Part shown: piece after piece, positions 45,253-55,700 of the stretch
Position numbering within the stretch: the first letter of the stretch is position 1
Layout: each line of letters begins with the position of its first letter
NCBI GenBank assembly: GCA_963691655.1
Contig: OY829329.1
Span: 64,722,852-64,786,851 of the forward strand
DNA: 64,000 bases
Source: Toxonevra muliebris
Taxonomy: Eukaryota; Arthropoda; Insecta; Diptera; Pallopteridae
Direction: 5' to 3'
Program-made: the position numbers and the translations under genes
The notes under the pieces: model-generated
Database searches by the model: none
What the model was told of the DNA's origin: nothing
Seen by the model: the letters and a program-made list of their open reading frames with translations, nothing else

Positions 45253-47835
45253 TAAATTTTCGCTTATAGTGCTTTTCTGTAGAAGCTTTATGCCCAGCAG
45301 TGCTTGGTTATTATGGAATTAAACAAGCTACAATGGCTTATCCCTCTTTCCATCACAGAGGCTAAGCCAACCAGTTCAACTCTGATTTGTGATTCACCTT
45401 GGCACACCTTCATAAATCTGTAATTAACTTCCAAAGAGGTGAATCTGATCAATTGTACTTGTACTTAATGAAATCTCTAATACTTAAATCAGTTCTATGT
45501 CAGGCTATATGATGAAAAGGATTTATGCTTCTTTTCTTCCTCCGAGCTCCAAGTCAGTTGGTATCGGCTGCTGGAATCAGGTCCTTTTCCTTTAAATATA
45601 TACTCGCCTTAGTTAGTATAGCAGAATCTCTTTTGACTTTAATATTTGAAGATAAAAACTAGTTGGGAAGACTTAACAACTAACTCTAACTACTAATAAA
45701 AACAATTACCTAAACACCACTGGCGAATCCAACTATATCTAATACTAGGCTACATACTAGACAACACCACTTCATTACGCTGTGCACATACAACACCCAT
45801 CATTTTTCTCTCCATTGTGAAAAGTAAATTTCCTCAAAATTACCCGTTTACCATAAAACTTACAAAGTGACAAAGTGTTTTCCTCTTTCACACATACACA
45901 GTCTCTCCCACTCTTTCTTTTTCTTTCTTATGCAATGATGATGCCAATTACCGTCAAACGCAAAGGAGGAGTTGCCATAGTCATAAAATTAATGATAAGA
46001 ACGAAATAAAATACAACTTTTAAAGCAACAGTTGTTGCAAAATACTACAACAACAATAAGCGAAAAAGTGAAGAAGCTATTTAAAAGTGTAGAAGAAGCA
46101 AAGTATGAACAATAAAAAATGCAAAAGAAGAAGAAAAACGTCAAGGAAAAACTTTCGAATTAAAATCGCGTGCATGGTATGACATTTCAAAAAATTTCAT
46201 TTTATTGCTTCGCTTTTGCGAAAGACATACGAAAAAAATTGATTAAACCTTTAGTTTAGTTTAGCTGCAAAAATAACTAAAACAACAACATCGAAATTTT
46301 CATATCCTTTCGTTCGAATAACGACGCTGCTTCTGCTGCTGCTGTTGAATTGAATTTACACCAATAACCGAAATGAAATTTTCGCTTCATCGCGCTCGTA
46401 AAAGTTAATTTTCAAAAATTAAACTAGAGACGACGAATTTAGAACTAATGACTTGTCGTTCTCCCGCTTCCACCTCACCAGTCATAGCCGCAATTTGCGA
46501 TATGTGCTGTGCAGAGTGATGAAAGGCAGAGAATTGCTGACTTCATTGCTCTCGATTTCGCCGACGGTAAACGCTGCTAATTTTGCCGACCTCGCTTTTT
46601 TTCCTTATTTCAAAAGAAAAACTGCAAAACTTTACTCATAAATTTGTTTAATTTTTTGTGCAGTTGAAATTTATTCATGACGTTAAATCTAAAGCAAAGT
46701 TATCATCCTGCATCAAAAAAAACGTTTTGGTTAGTTTACATAAAAAATTGAAAAAAGAGAAGCTGTCAGAAGTTTTATTTTTCATTCGTTCGTTCGTTCG
46801 TATTCTTTTTGTTTCATTTGTAATAAACAAAAAAAAAATAAAGTGTAAAGGAGCAACTAAAATGAAATTAAGCAAAAGATAAACACGCATACTTTGTGCT
46901 GAAGTGTGCAAAATATGCTAATGTTAAATAGACTAGTGGCTGAAGATAAGCCAAGAAACGAAACCAGTTCAGTAAAAATAGTTCACGGTCGAAAATTTTA
47001 GCGATTGTAAGCGTTGATAAGTTACTCGAATATGTATGAGGCTGCCTTTGGTGTAGGCATGAGTAGAAAAGCAATGGTGTTTCGCATAAAGCAAGGAATA
47101 TGCATATACCATATATGTGGAGAGTTAACAAATAGTCGCTTGAGAATTAATTTGGCGTATGTTGAAACGTATTCCTTTACCTATAAGCCAAATAAATTCT
47201 CAGGCGACGAAATATAAAAAAGAGAGCGCGCTGTTTTACCGTAACAAAAAAATTTTTTTTTTTTTTTTTTTTCAAAAAACCAATACTACGATTGCCGTGC
47301 AAACAAGAGCACTGCAGTGCAGAGAATGTAGCTAGTTCCGAACTAGTCCGCGGTAATCTATTTACTTCGCTCTCAACTGACGGATTTAACAATGTGCGTG
47401 TACTAGGATGAAACTAATTTCCACCTGGGACTGGTACTGACCAGCAGACCAATAAAATGAATAGTTCTCAACAAAAAATGTAACTTTTTGTTTTGTTAGT
47501 GTAAATTTACTCAATTTTTCTTAATAATACAAAAAAAATTGAATGGTCTCTCAGGTTTTTTCTTTGTAATGCCGTTAGTGTAAAATAAATCTCTTTTATT
47601 GAACTAATCCGGTTTCTCTTTACCTCTCGGTCAGAAAAGTAACAACAACAACTACATTGCTTGTGGTAGAGTGATAGAGTGCTAGTGAGAGAATGTCAAT
47701 TAATGTAAAAATGGCGTGTGGTATCTGCTGATATTCTTCTCTCTTTCTTTTCCTCCCTCTCATAGAAACAAAAATTTAAAAAAATCTCTCTCTTCTAGTT
47801 TTCGTCTTCCCATTCACTAAAGCACCACCCATTGT
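45253..47835. other. Mostly unique non-coding stretch
   Basis: Fewer recognised repeats than elsewhere. 46300-46620 is less AT-rich, with CTG triplets. Short frames at 46453-46641 (62 codons) and 47014-47217 (67 codons) lack splice or family support. This would be a reasonable place for a promoter or untranslated exon, but nothing specific was identified. Confidence 0.35.
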
Positions 47836-47905
47836 TATGCTCGTACTCTCTTTTCGTTTTACTTTTATATAAAATTTGTCGCTCTCTTAAATTAAGAGCA
47901 AAATT
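47836..47905. repeat. Family A half hairpin
   Basis: GTACTCTCTTTTCGTTTTAC, ATAAAATTTGTCGC and CTCTTAAATTAAGAG match the left arm and centre of family A. The right arm is missing. Confidence 0.5.
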
Positions 47906-48534
47906 GAATCCACTTTTGAAGCTTATTGAAACTCATAGTAATATAAACAAATAGGCTGAACAAATAGGTATAGTATTAAAGCACTCCGGATTGTCAAAAA
48001 AAAGTCATCGACAAAGTTAGAGAAAAATGTATTCCACATCCAAAGTGCTATAAATTTTGATATTAAAATCAAGTGAATCTCAAAAATTTCATTCATCTAA
48101 AGAGGAGAGAATTCGGCTTAGCATACTTCTTTATTTTACTATGATTGAAACTAAACCTTGAAACATTGAAGAGAATCGTTCGAATTTGTAAATGAAAATC
48201 AGCTCTACCAGATCAGATCGGAGACTTTCAAATTGTTTTCGTTTTGATGGCGCCGAAAACGGCAAACTATCTCTTTCAGTTGAGCTCACCAACATATTTG
48301 TACGGATAGAATCTAACAAGAGTTAAACGCTTTCGCTCTTCATTCAAACAAAAACAGACTGATGTCTGATATTGTTGTCGTTGTTATGATGAATAATGCA
48401 AATCGAATAACTTTATTTTTTAAATTTTTTATAAGTATTTGAAATTTTTGTCAAGAATATAGATGAAAACTACATGAGCAGATTTTTTTAGTAAATTAAA
48501 CGGACATAAAGTAAACTACAATAACTTCACAATA

Positions 48535-49640
48535 TAAGGAGTGAGATTGAAAAAATCTTAACACACGTTTTACCTAATAATTTTTTTTTGGTGTAAAATT
48601 TAAAAATTTCAGTTATTATTTTTAATGACAAACATGTTGATTTATTGTGAGTTTGATCAAAATGAGTGAAAAAAAGAAGTACGTCTTAAAATTATTAAAA
48701 ATTTAAAAAAAAATCCAAATTGGTCCTACAAAAAATTGGCCAAAGAATTGAAGGTCTACCGTCAAACTATTTTCAATGCTATTAAACAATTTCAGGAGAA
48801 TTTGACCATCGATAGGAAACCTGGTTCGGGAAGAAAACACGGACCACATGATATTGGGAAAGCCAAGAAACTAGAAAGCATATTGAAAAGACCTCCAAAC
48901 ACATCTGGTAGAAAAGCTGCCCGGTTAGCCCAGTGCTCTGACTATTTGGTGCGAAAAGTTAAAGCCAATGCAAGTTTGAAAACACACAAAGTCCAAAAAG
49001 TTCCAGACAGAAATGCTGCAAAAAATTTAGACACCAAAAGTAGGGATCGGAAATTAAAATCGAATTTCATACAAAAATATTCATGTTGTATAATGGACGA
49101 CAAAACGTATGTACTGGCAGATTTTACGTAGCTTCCGAGTCAAAATTTTTATGTTGCTGATGCTCGAGGAAATGTCGAAGAACAATTTAGAATCCAAAAG
49201 CAGACAAAATTTCCTAAAAAATTCCTGGTATGGCAAGCTATATGCAGTTGCGGCAAAAGAAGCCAGTCATTTGTTACAGTGGGCTCTATAAATACCGAAA
49301 TATACATCAAAGAATGTTTGAAAAATAGCCTTTTTTTCTTTCATAAGAGAGCACATTGTGTCCACATATTTTTGGCCCGATTTGGCATCATGTCACTACG
49401 GCAAGAAAGCTCTGGAGTGGTGCCAAAGTAATAATATAGTTTTTGTACCAAGAGAGGCCAATCCTCCAAATTGTCCGGAGCTAAGACCAGTGAAGAGATA
49501 TTGGGCTCTTGTGAAAAGAAACTTAAAGATCACAAAAAAGGTGTCCCAAAATATCGCGAAAGATTTTAAAAGGAGATGCGCAAACTGTTCCAAAAAGGTA
49601 TCTGAAACAACTATCAAATCTCTAATGGAAGGCAACCAAT
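48535..49640 (+). pseudogene. Dead Tc1/mariner-superfamily transposase, DD37E type, copy 2
   Basis: The 5' terminal repeat is TAAGGAGTGAGATTGAAAAA at about 48535, and the ATG is at 48662. The frame stops after about 14 codons. The DNA-binding domains resume in another frame (KLAKELKVYRQTIFNAIKQF, then GRKAARLAQCSDYLVRKV). Catalytic parts: DDKTYVLADF (Asp, with Glu changed to Lys beside it), FWPDLASCHY (Asp), and CPELRPVKRYW, where the expected catalytic Glu is Lys. Frame breaks at about 49130 and 49320 flank a segment (VEEQFR, KFLVWQAICSCGKRSQ) that the copy at 21598 has lost. No 3' terminal repeat was found. Confidence 0.85.
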
Positions 49641-49816
49641 CAATAACTCCAGAAAATTTCCATCTATTTTTTTCCTTTTTCCGCACTAGCATGATTACGA
49701 TTCAAAGCTTTTACGTTCTTAAAAAAATATTAAATTCCCAATTTTTAAAAAAAGTCACATTTCATATTTATTATTTCAATAATTTTTCATGTGATTTCAT
49801 CAAATTATTCGCCTAG

Positions 49817-51502
49817 CAATGGTTATTTTACAGTAGCTACAGTAGTAGCAGTTATAGCAGCAGCAGGAGTAGCTACTTTTTTTTTTTTTTTTTGGTTGCT
49901 TTAAAACACGATAACAAGTTGAATGTTAATGCGAAAATTTATTTACACATATAAAAATGTAAAAATATATGAGTGCATGCGAGTTCCGAAATATTCACCG
50001 TTACGCTTGGAGAAAAATCAACAGCTTCACATTAAATTTGCATAAAAGACTTTTGTTTTCATTTCCAAGTGAGGTCGTTGTCGTTGTCGTTGTCGTTGTG
50101 GTTATCATCGTGATTGTCGTCGCCGGCGAGAGTGTATTTTTCTTACTTAAAAGCAAGCAAGCAATGTTATTTAAAGATCGTCATCTACTTTAGTAGCAAT
50201 AACAGCAACAACAACAGCAACAGCAACATAACAACAATGAACTACTACTTCGTGTACAAACAAACCAACAAACATCAGCAGGTGACTTTAAATTGTTAAC
50301 GCTGTTGTTCGCTGTCGTTCTCGTTGTCGTCGTCGTCATTGTCATCGTTATTATTGTACTTGTTGTTGTTGCTGCTGATGTTGATGTTATTGTTGTTGTT
50401 GTTATCGTTATCGCGATGCCAGCATGTTGCCAAGCGTGTAAGGATTAAGATTTACGAATGCTAAAAACAGCAGCAAGAACATATCTGCTGCTGCTGTTGT
50501 TATTCATGTTGCAACATCAGCTGCGACACATGCCGGATGAAATACTCCTACAAGACATACACGCGCGTCTTAAACCTCCACCTCCCCCTCCTCCTCCTCC
50601 TCCTCCTCACCATCCTTGAGACTCTCATGTTTGTGGCGGTGGTGATGGCGGCGGCGGCAGATAGTTGGTTAGCTGGTTGGTCGTTGTGGCAATGCATGCG
50701 GGTGGGCATACGGTGCGTATGAGCAATATTTCAGAATTTGCGCTGCGTCTCGCCTCGCTACATTCCCGTATTGCTGGTATGTTTTACTTTTACTACTAAC
50801 TGCTCCTGCAGTTATTCTCTGTGCTGTTGTTGTTATATTCTTATGTTACACCGTCGTCGTTTCCTCTCTGCGGTGTACTGTTATCTGTCTGGGAAGCCAT
50901 TAATTTTAAAGATTGATTCGGTATGCAAATTACTTATACTGCGTTTCGCGTTTCCTCTTCCACTCACTTCCTTCGTTGTATCCTCCTCCTTTTCCTTCCT
51001 TCATGACCTTTATCATAGTACCCCCCAATCTCACTCAAAGCTTTTAGAAGTAGAGGAAAAGAAGGCGAGAGTCTCTGAATTTGATAGAACAACATGATAT
51101 GAGACGAGGTGGAATGCTTTAGTGCGGCACGAAATATTTGGTATTTGGTTAGTATTTGATTATGTGAAAGTATGTGAGTATAAAGTAGGTGTATGTATGT
51201 ATGTATGTACATGAGCTCATATTTATGTACTTGTATTGTATAAAGATAACTTTTCTCTATCTTTGTTTACATTTTATTGCCCCAATATTAAAGTTTACAC
51301 AAACAAAGCGAATGTACAATCTTTCTTTAACCTATTGCTTTAACTGCTTTTTTTTGTAGTATCTACACTGAAAATTTTTTGAGTTTACATTTCTTTTGAA
51401 GTAAATCAGCGCTGTTAATTATAATAATTATTTTTTTTTATTTAACTCTAAAGCCGGTCTAGAAGAGTGAAGGAAAATTGATTGAGCAAGAGCAAATCCT
51501 CC
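49817..51502. other. Trinucleotide-rich, GC-richer non-coding block
   Basis: GTCGTT/GTT runs (50070-50110, 50310-50410), CAG/CAA triplets (50195-50235), a CTC/CCT run (50580-50608) and a GGCGGC run (50648-50660). No transposon was recognised. It includes the small ORF at 50458. Confidence 0.4.
50458..50619 (+). CDS. Possible small ORF: leucine-rich N-terminus and polyproline tail, 53 aa
   Basis: The ORF runs ATG to TGA over 54 codons. The start resembles a signal peptide or signal anchor: basic MLKTAARTY, then six leucines and FML. A charged middle (MPDEILLQDIHARLK) follows, then ten prolines and HHP before the stop. The leucines come from a CTG run and the prolines from a CCT/CTC run, so microsatellite growth alone could produce this frame. 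The surrounding 50.0-51.1 kb is GC-richer than most of the window and free of recognised transposons. The start context (ACGAATGC) is only moderate. I do not recognise a family; it may be chance, or part of an untranslated exon. Confidence 0.2.
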   Translation: MLKTAARTYLLLLLLFMLQHQLRHMPDEILLQDIHARLKPPPPPPPPPPPHHP

Positions 51503-51680
51503 TTTCCGTTCTCTCTTATAGTGAGAGCGTGAAAACTTAATATACAAAAACGGAAAGAGAGTGTGGCAATCGGTAAAGAGAAATAGAAAAAACTAGTGTG
51601 AGAGAGTAGAAGTGGAGATCAGCAGACGCTAGTGCTTTCGCAGTTTTAATTATTTGGGTGAGCACAGACTGAAACACCAA
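51503..51680. repeat. Family A hairpin plus family N left-end fragment
   Basis: 51503-51574 reads CTTTCCGTTCTCTC, then GTGAGAGCGTGAAAACTTAA and ACGGAAAGAGAGTGTGGCAA, a hairpin. From 51590, GTGAGAGAGTAGAAGTGGAG and CGCTAGTGCT match the start of family N. Confidence 0.5.
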
Positions 51681-51842
51681 CTCCGCTCGTTTATTCGTTA
51701 ATATGCCTCGCCTGGCACCTTCCCGACCGCGCAGCCGAACACTCGCAGCTGGAGTATATATCGGTATACTATTACAAGTGAGCATGAGCTGTGTGCAAAA
51801 GTTCCAACAATAACAAACAAAAAAAAAGAAGAGATATACAAG

Positions 51843-52848
51843 CACGGTTGCCACTTACTCATTTCATTTTGTACCAATATTTACAAAAAAAATGTACCAA
51901 ATATAATAAATAACATTAACGATGTATTCGATGTAAGTATGGTGTTCGAGTTTCAAAAAATTAATTTTTTTTTTTTTGAATGTATTTCGAAAGTACAATA
52001 TATTGAAAGTATACTGTTTCAGACCAAATCTCAAGAGCGCCTGTTGTGAAAACTTTATCTGTTGTTAAAACTTAAAAAGCGTTTTTCTCGAAACAACGTT
52101 TTTTTGACCGGCTCAGGGGTCTAAGAGAATTCTATAGAACCGATTGAGCTTAACTTTTAATGTGTTATTTTACACGCCAATGGCTCTCGCAGGTAGATGA
52201 ATTGTTCATTTTTAATCATTATTTCCAACGATTTTCAACAAAAAATAACGCGATTTAAAAAAAAATAATTGGAAGTCCGCCATTTTGTTATTTTTTATTC
52301 CAAATGTTTAAATCTACTACCTGCTAGAATGACAAAACAACAGAACACTAATCCATTTAATTTTTTTCGTTTAAGAAGACTACAAGAACTGTGATCACCT
52401 GGGCCAGCCCCACACCTTTTTTTAGGTGCCCACCTTGGACGTAAAAAACACTACAAAAATATCGTAAAATAAACTCCAGTACAGTTTAAGATGTCAATAA
52501 TATAAAAAAATTGAAATGATAGCATTTTATTTGTTATAATAAAAAACTCCCGAAATAACCTTAAAAATTAGGCCGGAACACCAGACTACATCCTTAATAA
52601 AAAGTAACACACTAATTGAAATATATTTTGTATTTTAAAAATAGTTTTATATGTTATTTATATTTAAATTTTAACTTTTTCAACAAAAAATATTTTGAAC
52701 ATAAGTTTACAATTCTCAATCATTATAAAAGCTAACTTTGCCTACAGAATGTACCAAATGTTAAAAACATGTACCAATGTACCAAACGCAGAAAAATAGA
52801 AAAAAAAAGTACCAGTTTTGGTAGAATTGTACCCAAGTGGCAACTGTG
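51843..52848 (+). mobile_element. Family C composite element, 1006 bp, carrying a nested family D element
   Basis: The ends are CACGGTTGCCACTT and, inverted, CACAGTTGCCACTT. A perfect 8-bp target duplication TATACAAG lies at 51835-51842 and 52849-52856. Same orientation as 2481-2988 and opposite to 43977-44925. The insert and its junction (TTAATAAAAAGTAACACAC) match the 43977 copy. Confidence 0.9.
51920..52593 (-). mobile_element. TTAA-flanked element nested in family C (family D, copy 3)
   Basis: TTAA lies at 51916-51919 and 52594-52597. The right end is GAACACCAGACTACATCC. The left end is blurred by a few extra bases (GATGTATTCGATGTAAGTAT before GGTGTTCGAG). The interior matches the other two copies in reverse. 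Confidence 0.75.
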
Positions 52849-52894
52849 TATACAAGATATACCGGTTGAAGAGCCTATAACTGATAGAGAGCGC

Positions 52895-53037
52895 ATGCTA
52901 GAGAGCAGAGCAAAGCAGAGCAGAGAGCAGAGAGCAGAGAGCAGAGCAGAGAGCAGAGCAGAGAGCAGAGCAGAGCAGAGAGCAGAGCAGAGAGCAGAGC
53001 AGAGAGCAAAGCAGAGAGCAGAGCAGAGAGCAGCCAT
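52895..53037 (+). repeat. GAGCAGA minisatellite
   Basis: About 20 variants of GAGCAGA/GAGCAGAGCAGA in tandem. It yields artefactual Ala-Leu-Cys-Ser repeats on the minus strand and Glu-Gln-Arg-Ala repeats on the plus strand. Confidence 0.9.
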
Positions 53038-53055
53038 TAGATAGGCTGAGTCAGC

Positions 53056-53163
53056 GAATGAGTGCCGCGCTCTTTTTGCTCTTTTTGAATTTTTTACGCT
53101 CTCAATTTAAGAGAGTGAAAAACTTCATATAAAAAGAAACAAAAAGAGATTGCGGTTCTCAGT
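53056..53163. repeat. Family A foldback hairpin
   Basis: GTGCCGCGCTCTTTTTGCTC, TTTTTTACGCTCTCAATTTA and AGAGAGTGAAAAACTTCATA with AACAAAAAGAGATTGCGG. It directly follows the minisatellite. Confidence 0.6.
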
Positions 53164-54281
53164 AGATGAATCTGCCTTCAATAAGAGTAAATCACTCCCT
53201 CAGAATTTGAATTGAAAAGGCTCAATTTCATTTTAATGATGACAAACTATATAGAATACAATAACACTCTTCAATTTGGGACCTTAAAAACAAAATTAAT
53301 AAATTTTCAATGTAATACAAAATTTTGCAGTAATAAATACATTCCAATAATCATTTTTCATATAACAAAAATTCAGTCATGCAGTATTTTATGCTGTAAA
53401 TCATTAACTATGATTTTTCTGGCCCACCTTTTTACTCACAACTAAAAAAAAATATCAAAGTCATGCTACTATACTAAATGACCACAAACAAAAAAAAAAA
53501 AAATATATCAATCAAGGTTTCATGTCCAAAACATTTTTCGCCGTGTATTAAGACCAACTGCTCACTTAAGGTGGTGGCGGTGCCGGTGACGGTGACGGTG
53601 CCGGTGACGGTGGTGTTGGGGCAACTTACCAAAATTCGTGTAAATCACACATTCATACGCACACAATACAAAGCTATTGAAAGAGAATACAATGCATACA
53701 AAAGCGGGGCATTATTTCGAATGAGAGCATACAATGGCGTTGATGATTTGACTGTAATGCCAATTGTAACACCAAAACACACACACACCACACACATATA
53801 TGAATAATATTGAAGTATACAATATATACATACATATGTATATACACAGATATAACAATAGAAAATGAGGGGATGATATGAAAATTTAAGAAGGCATGAG
53901 AATTGAAAAAGAAAATCACGCAAAACACCACTTAGTATTTTCATAAGTTTATTACCTTTTAATTATTATTTCAATTATGTGAAAGTAAAAGTGCAAAGTG
54001 GCTTTAAAAACGGAGTAGGAGAACCAAAGAGCGAAAAAAGAAAGGACAGTGAGAGTATGACAACAAGAGACTGAGAGTGCAAAACAAGAGAGTGAGAGAT
54101 TAAAAATGAATAAGCGGTAATGATGTAAATAAAATTACAGTGTTCAGCACAGTGAAGTTACCTAATTACAAAATTCTTAAAATATGCTATGTTTTATTAA
54201 AATTAAATTATTAATATTTCCATGACATATAAAAATAAATCTTTCTAAAAGAGAAAACATAAATTTAAACATCAAACTCTA
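53164..54281. other. Non-coding stretch
   Basis: Contains a GGTGACGGTGCC hexamer-type minisatellite (about 53568-53618), a CA run (53778-53798) and otherwise AT-rich DNA. No gene was recognised. Confidence 0.45.
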
Positions 54282-54394
54282 ATGCTTGGTTTTCACTATG
54301 TCATATTTGCCCTTAAAAAGAGGATTTCCCATATGAAATTTGCCAACATGCAGGCAAATTTAATTGAATTAGACAGAGTGAAAACCAGGCATAA
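54282..54394. mobile_element. MITE family I (about 113 bp)
   Basis: The left end is ATGCTTGGTTTTCACTATGT and the right end, inverted, TTATGCCTGGTTTTCACTCT. The interior has TTTGCCAACATGCAGGCAAA, itself nearly palindromic. It lies just downstream of the stop of the candidate gene at 54409-54798. Confidence 0.65.
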
Positions 54395-54408
54395 GGCAAC
54401 ATACAATC

Positions 54409-54798
54409 TCAATTGTTACGATAAAATATCAATGCACCTTCTTCATGTTTATACACAGATACATTTGGAATGCTTAAAAGAAAATATGTAATAGCTGCAG
54501 TATTGAAATCCATGCGTGAAATTGTTATGGGAAATGATTCATCAGTACGCTCTTTGTAAGCAGCTTGGAGTAAATTTTATCATAGTTATGTATATAAGTT
54601 ATGAAACATAAATACACAATACACATCTAACTTGAAGCAAACTTGAAGCTTACCTTTTATTTCTGCTATACATAAACCAGTTTGCGGAGTTCTTGAATCT
54701 GCAAGTATATCTCGTATAACTTCATCAATTTGTTCATTATCGCGTCTTATATTAGAAAAATATTTATGAATTTTTGCATCTTGAATTTTATCATTCAT
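54409..54798 (-). CDS. Candidate two-exon small host gene, protein of about 95 residues, function unknown
   Basis: Exon 1 (54798 down to 54654) starts with ATG in a good insect context (CTCAACAATGA) and stays open to AAAG, followed by the donor GTAAGC. The proposed 102-bp intron (54653-54552) contains a branch-like ATAACTATG and ends TTACAAAG. Exon 2 (54551-54409) is open for 46 codons and stops with TGA. The phases agree (1 base + 2 bases), giving about 95 residues. The protein is charged and helical at the N-terminus (NEQIDEVIRDILADSR) and mixed hydrophobic later, ending ALIFYRNN. There is no signal peptide or obvious membrane segment. A TATA-like box lies about 45 bp before the ATG. An AATAAA on the minus strand lies about 215 bp after the stop, beyond a short MITE that would sit in the 3' UTR. 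I do not recognise the family. The exon model is inference; reading through the donor stays open only a further 23 codons. Confidence 0.45.
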
Positions 54799-54841
54799 TG
54801 TTGAGTTTTGTTTTTCTGTTTTAATTGACAAATTGTTCAGA

Positions 54842-54849
54842 TTTTTATA
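54842..54849 (-). promoter_or_regulatory. TATA-like box of the candidate small gene
   Basis: The minus strand reads TATAAAAA here, about 45 bp upstream of the proposed ATG at 54798. A start site near 54815 would leave a 5' UTR of roughly 20 bases. TATA-like strings are frequent in AT-rich DNA, so this counts only together with the gene model. Confidence 0.25.
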
Positions 54850-55700
54850 TGTTTTTTTTTTTTTTTTGTTTTTGTTATTTGTATTTTACTTTAGAATTCT
54901 TTGATTCATATGTTTTTTCTTACATCCTGAAAGTCAGACCAAAGAATATACAATACATAGAAGGCGCACCTCTCAACATTTTTTCAAAATATGTTGCTTT
55001 CGTTTCGGATACGGCCGGTCGCAGTAAAGAGGAAGAGCAAAACCACTCAGTTATTTTGCTTTTACGCTCTCCCATGCACTCTCTTGTTGTTTTTTGTTTC
55101 TTAGGTTCTCTCACATCGTTATAGAGTGCCGCCAAGTGAGACTGCATATAATTTCATAGGAATGGCTTTTTTGAGTTGTTGCCGAGTATCAATATTGTTT
55201 CCCCACCTAATTGATTTTTTTTTTTTTTCAATTTGTGACCCAAAATTATGGTCGTCGCAAACTTTTTTTTTAGTAATATTTTTTTTTTTTGTATTCGAAA
55301 AAGCATAAAAAGTTTAAATCAATCGGTGTTTGCATTTCAAAAAACAAAATATTTCAAAAAAAATTTCTTGACATTAAAGTTGAATCTTTAACTTATATCT
55401 TCCGCAACGTTCGATAATCGTACAGCAACTTTGAAAATATGTCAAAAATATATTTAGAAAGTTTCCCAAAAGTAATCACTGTATAATATTTTTATATATA
55501 TTGACTTTAAAATTGCATTTAAATAATTTAAAAATATTGATTTTCACCTGACTTTAAGGCCAGATGTCTGTTCATCCTTTTTTGGAAGGTGGGTTTGAAA
55601 ATCAACAAAAAATAGTAAAATTAATTATTTTGCATTGAAATGGCAAATTCGCCTAGATAAAATAACAAACTTGATGTGAAAATTACAACTTCACTGGTCG
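54850..55700. other. Non-coding stretch upstream of the candidate gene
   Basis: Contains T tracts and a phrase (CAAAGAATATACAATACATA then GAAGGCGCA, 54952-54980) that recurs at 63796-63823. No other feature was identified. Confidence 0.4.

Noticed and set aside
47014..47217. 67-codon frame in a unique region
   Set aside because: Composition is plausible, but there is no start context, splice pattern or family resemblance. Left as chance.
50738..51097. 119-codon plus-strand frame rich in Cys, Ser and Phe
   Set aside because: It lacks a good start and any family feature, and overlaps pyrimidine-rich simple sequence.
52732..53044. Ala-Leu-Cys-Ser and Glu-Gln-Arg-Ala repeat proteins
   Set aside because: Both strands of the GAGCAGA minisatellite are open, so the frames are artefacts of the repeat unit.
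55055..55140. Further family A hairpin
   Set aside because: CTCTCCCATGCACTCTC and AGAGTGCCGCC look similar, but the arms do not pair well enough.
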